DNA of 64,000 nt from an uncultured Saprospiraceae bacterium (GTDB lineage Bacteria; Bacteroidota; Bacteroidia; Chitinophagales; Saprospiraceae). Positions 46,513-55,727 of this stretch are shown here, one piece after another. Every line of letters begins with the position of its first letter. Position 1 is the first letter of the stretch. The position numbers and the translations under genes were made by a program. Below the pieces are notes generated by a model. That model was not told the DNA's origin and searched no databases. It saw nothing but the letters and a program-made list of their open reading frames with translations. The stretch lies in contig CALGAW010000039.1 in the NCBI GenBank assembly GCA_937959115.1, positions 62,001 through 126,000 on the forward strand. The letters are read 5' to 3'.

Positions 46513-46852
46513 GATTATCCGTTTTTACGAAATTGAGTTTGATCAACTTCAGGTGTAAAATTTGGTTAAAATCTATCAAATGAATAATTCAATTGACAAA
46601 TCAAATCTGTCGTTATCTGAGCAGGAATTTCAATTAAATGGATCAAACGAGTCGTTTTTCAGACCAACAGACGTATCTTTTTGACAAGCGATTTTTTGCC
46701 GCTATCGAGCGAAAACCATTGATTTCATGGGCTTTAACACTTTCGATACCAGCCTAAACAGTTGAAGCAGTTTATTATATCTGCTATTAGCACCAAGGAG
46801 GTTCCATTAATGTTAACGTTCCTTAATTAATCGTTAGGATTGTGGATTTATC
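46513..46852. other. Non-coding gap upstream of the YiaA-like gene
   Basis: I find no supported gene in this stretch. A 39-codon plus-strand frame (46638-46757) has no recognisable features. The minus-strand promoter for the YiaA-like gene is expected near 46520-46580. Confidence 0.4.
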
Positions 46853-46888
46853 AAAAAAATGCCTGATCAGTATTTTCCGATCAAGCAT
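46853..46888 (-). terminator. Intrinsic terminator after the OmpP1/FadL gene
   Basis: A 9-bp stem TGCCTGATC/GATCAAGCA (one G-U pair) with a 10-base loop is followed on the minus strand by seven T. It lies about 45-80 bp past the stop at 46931. Confidence 0.8.
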
Positions 46889-46930
46889 TTTTAGCTTTTA
46901 AGTCATTTAGTCTCAAGCGTCTTGCATTTT

Positions 46931-48466
46931 CTAATTAGCAGATTGCACATTCGTTTGTTTTACCATTCGAAACGCTACAGTAAACAGCAAATTGTGACTA
47001 GAAAATTGGTTTTCAGCAACCTGACTATTCGGACTGACGAATGACTCATAAGGAACATAGTACTCTTGACTAGCTTGATAACTATAAGCCAAATCAAAGG
47101 AGATCCGATCTCGATAATAACCAAACCCACCTGAGTAAATCTCCCTATTGGCTCTAAGAGCACTTACATCTGGTTGAAACGGTGATCCGTAAAATGCATA
47201 GCCCAATCGAGCACGCCAATCCTTAGCAATCACAGCCTCTGCACCAACGCGCACATTCAAAGCATGTGTGTATTTGTTCTCGATATTCGAATTGACTTCC
47301 TGCTCATAGTTGAAATCAGCAGCATCAAATCTCATTTTGGCAGATCCATAGTTTACCCATTCTCCCTCAAGCGACAGAAAACCGCGCTTTGGCACAAAAA
47401 ACACGGTGCTTAGAATACCTCGCATCGGCGTTACCAACTTATAGTCGTAGACACCAGTGTTTGGTGGTTCCGCGGTATAGGTAGATGGTTCGTCAATGTT
47501 AGGATAGTTGAGTGTTGTTTCCAAGTACCCACCAAAGGTATCTGTAAGATTTATCCGGGTTGGTGTGTGATAAGCCAAACCGATACGAACCAGCCTAGAT
47601 AACCGATAAATAAGCCCCAGCTTCAAGTTTATCCCACTTCCTGCTGTGGTAAAATTGCTTTCCACTAAGACATTATTAAAAACAGAATCAATTCCGTCCT
47701 GATCATTTTCACGGTAAGCCGTCTCTTCCTCATAGTTTACAAAAGGAGCACCAATGCTTGCACCTATATACAACTTATGGTTATAATTGGCTCCAATACC
47801 AAAACTAAACTCAGTGATCGACCCTTTTGACTTCAAGGTATGGGATTTGTAGACATTGTCATAAGCATCCAGATCCGAAAAGTACTGATTGGTGGAGTCA
47901 TTATAGATTAGTAGCGCGTCATACGCCAGCCCTTCATCAAACGGATTCAAGTCACCTGGAGAATAGCCATTGGCCAATTGTACAAACCGCTCAGAGATTG
48001 TGCCTTGGGTGGTGCCCGAAAACTCTACCGTTCTATCATAATCAGCCAATCGGTTGATTCCCACGCCATAATTGACATTTTTGAATTTTGATTCGATCAC
48101 TTTCTTGCGGTTATTCCTGACATGTTTGTCTTTTTTTCCGCCAAGCCAGACCACTCCCATATTATTTAAATCGACGTCGACTTTATTGGTGTTTGTGGTG
48201 TTGCCATCAAAATCAGAGGCAGCCGTTCCTAGATTTAGTACGGGTGAAAACATTAAACTGCCTGAACGGTAACCTCCAAGTCCCGCGGGGTTGGTGCTTA
48301 GTGTTGAGAAATCTGCTCCAACTGCTCCAAACGAACCACCGATAGAAAGTGATCTTGCAGTGCCTCCCGGGACGATAGTGGAATAGCGTAATGCATCTAC
48401 ATCAGACTGCGCCAAAGCAGCAACACTGAGCAATACGAGTACTATAATTTTTAAAAAGATTTTCAT
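46931..48466 (-). CDS. OmpP1/FadL/TodX-family outer membrane protein
   Basis: The 511-residue protein has a signal peptide (cleavage near ALAQSD). The family-typical opening is DALRYSTIVPGGTARSLSIGGSFGAVGADFSTLSTNPAGLG; the NPAG motif is diagnostic. Many amphipathic strands follow (e.g. YKLVTPMRGILSTVFF, NVRVGAEAVIAKDWRARLGYAFYGSPF). It ends in an aromatic-rich strand, NLLFTVAFRM. The family forms 14-stranded barrels that take up fatty acids or other hydrophobic compounds. It may be co-transcribed with the gene upstream only if the terminator at 48491 is read through. Confidence 0.92.
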   Translation of the reverse strand: MKIFLKIIVLVLLSVAALAQSDVDALRYSTIVPGGTARSLSIGGSFGAVGADFSTLSTNPAGLGGYRSGSLMFSPVLNLGTAASDFDGNTTNTNKVDVDLNNMGVVWLGGKKDKHVRNNRKKVIESKFKNVNYGVGINRLADYDRTVEFSGTTQGTISERFVQLANGYSPGDLNPFDEGLAYDALLIYNDSTNQYFSDLDAYDNVYKSHTLKSKGSITEFSFGIGANYNHKLYIGASIGAPFVNYEEETAYRENDQDGIDSVFNNVLVESNFTTAGSGINLKLGLIYRLSRLVRIGLAYHTPTRINLTDTFGGYLETTLNYPNIDEPSTYTAEPPNTGVYDYKLVTPMRGILSTVFFVPKRGFLSLEGEWVNYGSAKMRFDAADFNYEQEVNSNIENKYTHALNVRVGAEAVIAKDWRARLGYAFYGSPFQPDVSALRANREIYSGGFGYYRDRISFDLAYSYQASQEYYVPYESFVSPNSQVAENQFSSHNLLFTVAFRMVKQTNVQSAN

Positions 48467-48490
48467 ACTTAATTTTATGTTTTTGGGAAA

Positions 48491-48526
48491 ATAAAAAAAA
48501 GAGTGAAATTAGCTAGTAATTTCACC
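48491..48526 (-). terminator. Intrinsic terminator after the 48569 gene
   Basis: A perfect 9-bp stem GTGAAATTA/TAATTTCAC with a 5-base loop is followed on the minus strand by a CT8-type T tract. It lies 42-78 bp past the stop at 48569 and just ahead of the OmpP1 gene. Confidence 0.85.
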
Positions 48527-48568
48527 CTTCAATATTTTATGAATCATTGTTTAATGATGCCATTGTTT

Positions 48569-49612
48569 TTATTTTCCACCTCTCATACCTCCGCGAGAAG
48601 GACTTGACTTACTTCCTCCGCTACTACCACCAGATCTGCTAGGGCTATAACTTGGAGAAGAAGATCTACTTGGCTTACTATAGCTTGGAGTAGACGATCT
48701 AGTCGGTTTGTTATATCTTGGAGTAGTTGCTCTACTTGGCTTCGTTGTACTTCTTGTTGGCTTCGTATACTTAGTAGCATCTCTTGTTGGCTTCGTATAC
48801 TTTGCTTTATTTTTAGTAATCGTAGGCTTTACAACTGTTCTAGTTTTGCCAATACTTGGTTTTGGCGTATTTGTCGTTGTAATTGTCTGTCCATTTCCTG
48901 CTCTTGGTCTAGTAGGAGTTGTTGTTGTTGGAGTACCAGGGACGTTATTTCCTCTAGTCGGTCTTACAATTGTAGTCGTGTTGTTTGGAGTTGTATTAAA
49001 CGTACCGCTACCAGAGTATGGAGAGGCAGTACTGTATCCATTACAGTATGGATCGTACGCTGTACTTCCATAACCACCATTGTAAGTATTGCCATAACCA
49101 TTGTAGGTATTTGTGTACCCATAGTTTCCGTATCCGTAAGTAGTTGTTGTATAACTATTGAAAGGATTGTAGTTATTGGTATTTATATTCCCATATTGAT
49201 TACCATTTAAGATGTAAACCCATCTATTGTTTCTGTCAATTGTCCAGAATCCATTAGCAGAATTTGCATTGTAATAGTAGTTGTTATTTGCATTACCAGA
49301 TCCATAGTAATTAGCATCTGTGTAACAAGGATCATAATAATTAAACCCTTGGTAAGAACGATTGAAGCGCTTAATTCTAGCAGCATAACAGAAATCGAAA
49401 TCACTGTCAAAGTTGTTAGCAATTCTTTCTTCTGTGCCTTCATAGGCAACGTAATCGTCATAACTTGCTTCTTCAGCTACATCATATGACTCAAAGCTAG
49501 CAGGTGCTACTTGATCATCAGAAGGATCATAATAGACATCATCTTGAGCAATAAGTGCAGTACTTAAGCTGGAAAAAATAAGAATGAAAAAATAAATCGG
49601 TAAATTTTTCAT
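48569..49612 (-). CDS. Secreted low-complexity Tyr/Asn/Gly- and Ser/Thr/Pro/Arg-rich protein
   Basis: The 347-residue protein has a signal peptide (cleavage near ALIAQDD). An acidic segment (EEASYDDYVAYEGTEE) and a short conserved-looking stretch (DFCYAARIKRFNRSYQGF, then NRNNRWVYILNGNQYG) follow. Residues about 105-215 are Tyr/Asn/Gly repeats (NANSANGF, YGYGNYGYTNTYNGYG). The last ~100 residues are basic repeats of the form KPTR/KPSR with Ser-Pro-Ser-Tyr, ending GGMRGGK. It looks like an extracellular structural or adhesive matrix protein, or a nucleic-acid/polyanion binder. No family recognised. Confidence 0.7.
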   Translation of the reverse strand: MKNLPIYFFILIFSSLSTALIAQDDVYYDPSDDQVAPASFESYDVAEEASYDDYVAYEGTEERIANNFDSDFDFCYAARIKRFNRSYQGFNYYDPCYTDANYYGSGNANNNYYYNANSANGFWTIDRNNRWVYILNGNQYGNINTNNYNPFNSYTTTTYGYGNYGYTNTYNGYGNTYNGGYGSTAYDPYCNGYSTASPYSGSGTFNTTPNNTTTIVRPTRGNNVPGTPTTTTPTRPRAGNGQTITTTNTPKPSIGKTRTVVKPTITKNKAKYTKPTRDATKYTKPTRSTTKPSRATTPRYNKPTRSSTPSYSKPSRSSSPSYSPSRSGGSSGGSKSSPSRGGMRGGK

Positions 49613-49666
49613 GAAACTTTTTTTTGAATGTATTTCTTAGACTCGTGTATTCTAAACTTTAATTTC

Positions 49667-49674
49667 TAAATTTG
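49667..49674 (+). promoter_or_regulatory. Candidate -7 box for proS
   Basis: TAAATTTG matches the Bacteroidota TAnnTTTG box. It would start a transcript about 80 nt ahead of the proS ATG at 49765. No convincing -33 TTTG is seen at the right distance. Confidence 0.3.
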
Positions 49675-49764
49675 CAATCACTTTTAAAAGCTTTTACTCT
49701 ATTTTAACGTTTGAAAGCACTAAAAGTCACTTTATTTAATACAAATTGCATACCAAATATTATC

Positions 49765-51237
49765 ATGGCGAAGTCAAAGGTTATAACAAGTAGAGAGGAG
49801 AATTATTCCGAATGGTATAATGATATTGTAAAAAAAGCAGGTCTCGCAGATCATTCTGCGGTTAAAGGCTGTATGGTAATCAAGCCCTACGGGTTTGCAA
49901 TATGGGAAAACATGAAAGCCCAGTTGGATAAGAGATTCAAAGAAACAGGGCATCAAAATGCGTATTTCCCATTATTGATTCCAAAGAGTTTTCTGTCTAA
50001 AGAAGCAGAACACGTAGAAGGTTTTGCACAAGAATGTGCTGTGGTGACGCATTACCGATTGATGAATGATCCAAATGGCACTGGTGTCGTGGTTGATCCA
50101 TCCGCACGATTAGAAGAAGAGCTCATCGTAAGACCAACATCAGAAACCATCATCTGGAATACCTATAAAAAATGGATTAACTCCTATCGTGATTTGCCAT
50201 TACTGATCAACCAATGGGCAAATGTAGTGCGCTGGGAAATGCGAACGCGGCTATTCCTAAGAACTGCTGAATTCCTTTGGCAAGAAGGGCATACCGCTCA
50301 CGCTACCTCTGAAGAAGCAGTAGAGGAAACGGTAAAAATGCTAGATGTTTACGCTGAATTCCTAGAAGAATATATGGCGGTTCCAGTCATCAAAGGCGTC
50401 AAAACAGCAAACGAACGGTTTCCAGGAGCAATAGACACCTATACTGTAGAAGGGTTGATGCAAGATGGTAAAGCACTGCAGTGTGGGACTTCTCACTTCC
50501 TAGGACAAAACTTTGCAAAAGCATTTGATGTCAAATATCTAGGCAAAGACAATAAAGAGCATTTAGTATGGGCCACCTCTTGGGGCGTCTCTACCCGCTT
50601 AATGGGTGCACTAATTATGATGCACTCGGATGATAGCGGATTGGTTGTGCCTCCAAAGCTGGCCCCAATACAAGTGGTGATCATTCCAATCCCTAAGCCA
50701 GGTGATGAGATCGACGCAGTTGCCAATCAGGTGATGGCAGATCTTAGAGCATTGGGCGTTTCTGTCAAGTACGACAAGGATGAAAACAGACGACCAGGCT
50801 TCAAGTTTGCAGAATGGGAAATGAAGGGTGTGCCTGTAAGACTAGGCATCGGTAAGCGAGATTTGGAGAAAGGCGTCATTGAAGTCGCCCGTCGCGACAC
50901 CAAAGAAAAATCAAGTCAACCCATTGAAGGCATTGCTGCACACGTAGCTGCACTGCTTGACGAAATACAAGCCAATCTATACAACAAAGCTAAAACCTTC
51001 CGAGACCAACGCATCACCAAAGTAGACACTTGGGATGAATTTATAGAGGCACTCAACACCAAGGGCGGTTTTGTATCTGCACACTGGGATGGGACGACAG
51101 AGACAGAGCTGAAAATCAAGGAGAAGAGTAAGGCAACTACACGGTGTATACCGTTGGGTAATCCGTTGGAAGATGGGAAATGTGTATTAACGGGTAAGCC
51201 TTCTAAACAGCGGATTTTGTTTGCGAAGGCTTATTAG
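49765..51237 (+). CDS. proS: Proline--tRNA ligase (short, archaeal/eukaryote-like type)
   Basis: The class II aminoacyl-tRNA synthetase charges tRNA-Pro. I chose ATG 49765 ([20 protein letters not shown]), giving 490 residues; an upstream ATG at 49711 adds 18 atypical residues. Motifs include [26 protein letters not shown], motif 2 with [26 protein letters not shown], and motif 3 near [22 protein letters not shown]-terminal anticodon-binding domain and a final [16 protein letters not shown] tail follow. The compact form without the bacterial INS editing insert is the ProS type 3 common in Bacteroidota. Confidence 0.97.
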   Translation: MAKSKVITSREENYSEWYNDIVKKAGLADHSAVKGCMVIKPYGFAIWENMKAQLDKRFKETGHQNAYFPLLIPKSFLSKEAEHVEGFAQECAVVTHYRLMNDPNGTGVVVDPSARLEEELIVRPTSETIIWNTYKKWINSYRDLPLLINQWANVVRWEMRTRLFLRTAEFLWQEGHTAHATSEEAVEETVKMLDVYAEFLEEYMAVPVIKGVKTANERFPGAIDTYTVEGLMQDGKALQCGTSHFLGQNFAKAFDVKYLGKDNKEHLVWATSWGVSTRLMGALIMMHSDDSGLVVPPKLAPIQVVIIPIPKPGDEIDAVANQVMADLRALGVSVKYDKDENRRPGFKFAEWEMKGVPVRLGIGKRDLEKGVIEVARRDTKEKSSQPIEGIAAHVAALLDEIQANLYNKAKTFRDQRITKVDTWDEFIEALNTKGGFVSAHWDGTTETELKIKEKSKATTRCIPLGNPLEDGKCVLTGKPSKQRILFAKAY

Positions 51238-51322
51238 TAGGTTATCACTTTGTTCTACTCTGTTTTGGTAAAAAAGATACAATCATGTGGTTGTGCTTAT
51301 GACACTCAACCAATTCAATACA

Positions 51323-53806
51323 CTAAAGACTGTAATTAACCGTATAAACACCAGCAGAAAGTATTGGCAATCCCCCATCATACCAATAAAGCAACTCTAC
51401 ATCAAATGAACCAGTGCCAGAATTAATCCCTAGTATATTACAAATGTCAAATGTGTTTGAGGTAGCAGGATAAGGAACAGACAGCGCTGGGTCAATCCCA
51501 TTGATACGGATATCATAATTTACTGTAGTCGATGTCGGATTAGTATGTGTCCATGTAGGAGTATACGTACAATTATTGAGGACATAGTTCGGCGAAGGGG
51601 CAATCAATTCAGGTGTTGTGTTTATTGTATTGGGAATTGTTGTGAAATAGCCATTATTAATTCCCCAAAGTATCTTGTCTGCTGCATTTGCGTCTGCGTC
51701 CATATTGAAATCAGAAGAGATATAAACACCGAAATTCCCATTTTCAGTAGACCATTCTATGTTGTCTTGAGCATTGATGTCATTATCCGTATAGGCATTT
51801 CCTGCAATTAACGCCCAGACATTGGGGATGATCTCCTTTTGACCAGCGCCATTCGAGGTAAAACTATTGGCAAGCGTAAAATCCTGCTCATAAACACGGT
51901 TCACAGGAGTTATTGGTGTAGCAGTCATGATCGGTAAATGACTTTGATGGCGGACTAATACATGAACATCACCTTGTATAGTATTGCTGATAACTAAAGG
52001 AGAAATACCATCAGAAGCAACCACTTTACCGTCTCGTCGTACCAATCCTGATATCGTCTCTACTAGACTAAGCGTTGCAGGATCAAGTAATTCAATTTTT
52101 ACCCAATCAACTAAGGCAGTCGGCCCTGTAATGGCGTAGGTAGTTGGAAGGATGTTATCACTTAATCCGCTTGGATCAATAAGTGGTAATACCTGTTTCG
52201 TACGAAGCTCATCGCGCATCAGTTGATTCGAAGGATCAAAACTACCTTCCAATGCAATCCTCAGTTCCAATGATGGCCCAGTGCAGCTAGTAGGAACAAC
52301 TACTTGACCAGCGCCATCTGTAAAGGTGACAGACTCAAAATATACTGGACCAGGCGCTACATTAACCGTTGTATCATTAGAGAACACACCAAAATCCCAA
52401 TAATAGGTTTCAGGAGTTATGTCTATTGTGATGTCCGTTGGCGAGCTAACACAGTTGTTCGTCGGTAGTCCCATAAAGTGATTCATCGATTTTTGCGCTT
52501 CTGGGTTGGCAATGTTCCAATCGCTTTCAGGCATTACATTTTTAGGATCGGAGTAGGTAACACTTGCCATATCATTGAAATAAATATTATCCTTTAATAT
52601 GTTGTTGTTCGGTTCTACACCAATAGGATAAATGTTTACTAGCGTTATTATATCTACCCAATGTGTTGGTTGCATATAAATATTCCCAACGGTTCTAGCA
52701 TTTTGGGTTGGCAGATACCGGTGGAATATGCCGTTGTCAGTTCCTGGCGGGTCAGGTGAATCAAAAACTTCATATACTGCACGCCATCCTCTGCAGTTTG
52801 CCACATTTACTACATTCCAAGAGCGTTCGCAATCATCACTATAGTATTGAGCCATCGTTCTTTGTCCTGCGGCAATGATGTTGTCATAAAATAAGGTATG
52901 GTAGGTCATTCTCCCAGACATACCTGCAGAACTTGAATAATTAATATAATTGTGACGAACCATCCAAGCAGGTGACTTTATTGAAAATATTTCATCGTCG
53001 TTTGTCATATCAATGTTGTCAAAACTATTCCATTCAATCACATGAAATCTCCTGGGATCTCCTGTAACTGGGTAATCATGAAAAGGCGTATATCCAATAC
53101 CAGTAATTATACTTTGTCCAGGTACTTTTGATTTTAATATTGTATTATGATGAAACCAACATCTTCTACTTGTATGAACTTGGGAGGTTGATATATCATC
53201 ACCAAACACCAGAACAAATTGTGCATCATCAAAAATGCAATTATCAATTTCAGTATCGCTTCCTGAAGAATTTATGGTACTTTCTATTCGGAATGTTTGA
53301 TAAGACGCATAGATTACATTCATATGAGTGAATCGTTGTCCTTGATTATAAACAAAGAACTCCGTATTTCGAATAGTCATGTTTGACCATGTCACCCATT
53401 TACTATACACCTCAAATCTTGTACCCATAAAGGTGACTCCATGGGGTGTTTCAGAAGTAACATAGGCTCGATTGTTATGACCAGTTCCTCCGAAATTGAA
53501 ATTCGACGCAGCTCCTAACTCTACAGTGCCCCAATTATAGCTTCCATCCGCTACGATTAATAAATCTCCATCTTGTAAATTTTTATACGCAGTAATGAAT
53601 GCAGCCTTTGTAGAAACAGGACCAATCACATTTAAACCTTGTGGCAATGGAAAAACAGTGGTTTGATGGCCAAACATAGATTTATTAATAGTTAGGTCAA
53701 CACAGACCTCCCTGAAGGTCAATGAACAGTTCGATTGGCTTATGCTCACATTCCAAGCCAACATGAATATAACAAGAAGAGACCCTACCTGCAATTTGAT
53801 TCCCAT
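51323..53806 (-). CDS. Secreted PL6-like beta-helix polysaccharide lyase with dockerin-like C-terminus
   Basis: The 827-residue protein has a signal peptide ending near VSISQS. A right-handed beta-helix covers about residues 60-420: GDLLIVADGSYNWGTVEL at the start, then HVIEWNSFDNID, EIFSIKSPAWMVRHNYINY, MSGRMTYHTLFYDNII. The Lys277/Arg299 pair, 22 residues apart, resembles the catalytic Lys/Arg pair of chondroitinase B and PL6 alginate lyases, so uronate-polymer cleavage is plausible. From about 515 comes the same ~230-residue module as in the G8 protein, with LMRDELR, LVDWVKIELLD, GLVRRDGKVV and VLVRHQSHLPIMT. Its Asp-rich calcium loops are DNDINAQDN and DFNMDADANAAD. An Ig-like C-terminal region ends the protein. 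Confidence 0.75.
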   Translation of the reverse strand: MGIKLQVGSLLVIFMLAWNVSISQSNCSLTFREVCVDLTINKSMFGHQTTVFPLPQGLNVIGPVSTKAAFITAYKNLQDGDLLIVADGSYNWGTVELGAASNFNFGGTGHNNRAYVTSETPHGVTFMGTRFEVYSKWVTWSNMTIRNTEFFVYNQGQRFTHMNVIYASYQTFRIESTINSSGSDTEIDNCIFDDAQFVLVFGDDISTSQVHTSRRCWFHHNTILKSKVPGQSIITGIGYTPFHDYPVTGDPRRFHVIEWNSFDNIDMTNDDEIFSIKSPAWMVRHNYINYSSSAGMSGRMTYHTLFYDNIIAAGQRTMAQYYSDDCERSWNVVNVANCRGWRAVYEVFDSPDPPGTDNGIFHRYLPTQNARTVGNIYMQPTHWVDIITLVNIYPIGVEPNNNILKDNIYFNDMASVTYSDPKNVMPESDWNIANPEAQKSMNHFMGLPTNNCVSSPTDITIDITPETYYWDFGVFSNDTTVNVAPGPVYFESVTFTDGAGQVVVPTSCTGPSLELRIALEGSFDPSNQLMRDELRTKQVLPLIDPSGLSDNILPTTYAITGPTALVDWVKIELLDPATLSLVETISGLVRRDGKVVASDGISPLVISNTIQGDVHVLVRHQSHLPIMTATPITPVNRVYEQDFTLANSFTSNGAGQKEIIPNVWALIAGNAYTDNDINAQDNIEWSTENGNFGVYISSDFNMDADANAADKILWGINNGYFTTIPNTINTTPELIAPSPNYVLNNCTYTPTWTHTNPTSTTVNYDIRINGIDPALSVPYPATSNTFDICNILGINSGTGSFDVELLYWYDGGLPILSAGVYTVNYSL

Positions 53807-54046
53807 ACTTTCAACTATTTTTTCGTTTATCCGAATATTTAGTAAGCCATCGGTCTACCCAATGAACATGTCTCTAAACTAACAATCAATTACCTAATAA
53901 CCAAATAGATACATGACAAAACAATTATACTTATGTGAGAATAACTTCTATATTGAACTAGCTGGTGAAGGATCAATAAATAGAGTCACTCTTGCATTAA
54001 TACACAAGATAAAGATAGGTTCAGTATCTTTACAAAAATTATCAAA

Positions 54047-55366
54047 ATGAACTTATTCTCCTTAAAACGAAGCCTGATCTTGGTATCCCTGTTCTTTACA
54101 ATCCAATTATCTGCTCAACCCTTCGATCTTGGATTTACGGATCTAAACCTTATCGACACGACTAGAAGCAACCGAGCAGTTCCTGTCACTGTCTATTATC
54201 CAGCAGCGTTAGGCGGAGGAGGAATGGATGTACCAGTTGCTTTAAACAATGTGCCATTAGTTGTATTGGGTCATGGTTTTGTGATGGGGATTGATGCGTA
54301 TACAAACGTGGTAAATGCGTTGACTCCAAACGGATATGCCGTAGCACTTGTAGATACAGAAACAGGGTTTCTACCCAACCACACCAATTTTGGAAATGAC
54401 CTCGCTTTCACGGTTGATGCGGTGATGGCATTGGGTGGTGCATTTGCAGGGAAGTTTGGGCCAAAAGCTGCAGTGATGGGACATTCAATGGGTGGAGGAG
54501 CCAGTTTTCTGATTGCTGAGACCGCAAATGTTGACTGCTTGGTTGGGTTTGCGCCTGCAGATACCAACCCCTCAGCGATTACCGCAGCAGCAAGCATCAC
54601 AAAACCGACGTTGATTTTTGGTGGAGAAGATGATTGTGTTGCCAGTATCGCTGATAACCAGCAACCAATGTATGATGCATTGGCAAGTTCCTGCAAAACT
54701 CTTATCACTGTGCTTGGTGGAAGTCATTGTAAATTTGCAGAGAATAACTTTGCTTGTAGTTCTGGAGAACTCTTCTGTCAAGGAAGTCTGAGCAGAGCAG
54801 ATCAGCATGCAATTGTCAGCGATTATCTGCTTCCGTATTACGATTATTTCTTAAAAGGTGATCAAAATGCCTGGACCACATTCAACACTTTACTTACTAC
54901 AGATACACGGATTAGTTATCAGGATGACTGTATTTATTCTTGCCCAGATCTAACGTCTGTGACCTTTGTTTTGCCTAGTACGGTAACAGGCCTATCAAGT
55001 GTAGGGTTTGCTGTAGAAATCACAGAGCTGAATCAATTCGAAACAGATGGTTCCCCAATCAATGTTCGAATTCCTTTAGATCCACGACTAACATTTACAT
55101 GGGATTCCACCTTAACTAATGTTGCGTTTTTTAATGTTGACAATTCAAGCTGGAACTATACTGGAAACAACGGGCTATTTCATAATTTCCAATACAATGG
55201 ACTAATAAGTGCAGGCATGCGATCTGCCTTTGGTGCCGTTTCTAGCTATGATCCACAAGGTACTACTGGACAAACTACAATCACAGCAACAGTTGTTCCA
55301 GGGAGTGGTGGCGAATGTGTGTTTACCAACAATGGAGATTCTGAGCTATTAATATACTTTGATTAG
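54047..55366 (+). CDS. Secreted lipase/chlorophyllase-like alpha/beta hydrolase
   Basis: The 439-residue protein has a signal peptide (cleavage near QLSAQPF). An alpha/beta hydrolase domain (about 28-285) has an oxyanion-hole segment LGHGFVMG (74-81), nucleophile Ser147 in GHSMGGG, candidate acid Asp195/196 (GGEDDC) and His227 (GGSHCKF). Paired Cys residues suggest an extracytoplasmic location. The C-terminal ~140 residues (from CPDLTSVTFVLPSTVTG) are a separate domain, almost the same as the end of the SprB-repeat protein encoded next, and end in LLIYFD. They probably serve surface sorting or attachment. The substrate is unknown. Confidence 0.82.
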   Translation: MNLFSLKRSLILVSLFFTIQLSAQPFDLGFTDLNLIDTTRSNRAVPVTVYYPAALGGGGMDVPVALNNVPLVVLGHGFVMGIDAYTNVVNALTPNGYAVALVDTETGFLPNHTNFGNDLAFTVDAVMALGGAFAGKFGPKAAVMGHSMGGGASFLIAETANVDCLVGFAPADTNPSAITAAASITKPTLIFGGEDDCVASIADNQQPMYDALASSCKTLITVLGGSHCKFAENNFACSSGELFCQGSLSRADQHAIVSDYLLPYYDYFLKGDQNAWTTFNTLLTTDTRISYQDDCIYSCPDLTSVTFVLPSTVTGLSSVGFAVEITELNQFETDGSPINVRIPLDPRLTFTWDSTLTNVAFFNVDNSSWNYTGNNGLFHNFQYNGLISAGMRSAFGAVSSYDPQGTTGQTTITATVVPGSGGECVFTNNGDSELLIYFD

Positions 55367-55727
55367 AACTCAACCATTCAATAACTTAAATTATACATGC
55401 AAATACTGCTGTTAATTAATTTGGTATAAAACACCAACTTTGATATTTGTTAAAATCCGCTGGTTACCAACCTTTTATGTAGGATTTATTTATCAAAACA
55501 ATCAATAATTCAAGGATAATTTCATAGTTTTGTTGTGGATTAAATTTAGCTCTAATCTATTAAACAAACTTCCTTTGTACAACCAATGATTTCAAACGAA
55601 TCGTCAGATGTTGACCATAGAATAACTTAAATGAATGGTTAAATGATTGATTCTAAATAGAAAATCGTTGGTGCTTGCATTAAGAGATTTTAGTTCATTG
55701 TTTTAAACAAAAACCAACACAATACTT
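55367..55727. other. Intergenic region before the SprB-repeat adhesin gene
   Basis: This 361-bp AT-rich region has no supported gene. It carries a short repeat (AATAACTTAAAT near 55379 and 55621) and presumably the adhesin promoter. No terminator with a U-tract is evident after the hydrolase gene, so the two genes may be partly co-transcribed. Confidence 0.4.

Noticed and set aside
46638-46757. 39-codon plus-strand frame in the gap before the YiaA-like gene
   Set aside because: No motif, no promoter match, no signal peptide; expected by chance in AT-rich DNA.
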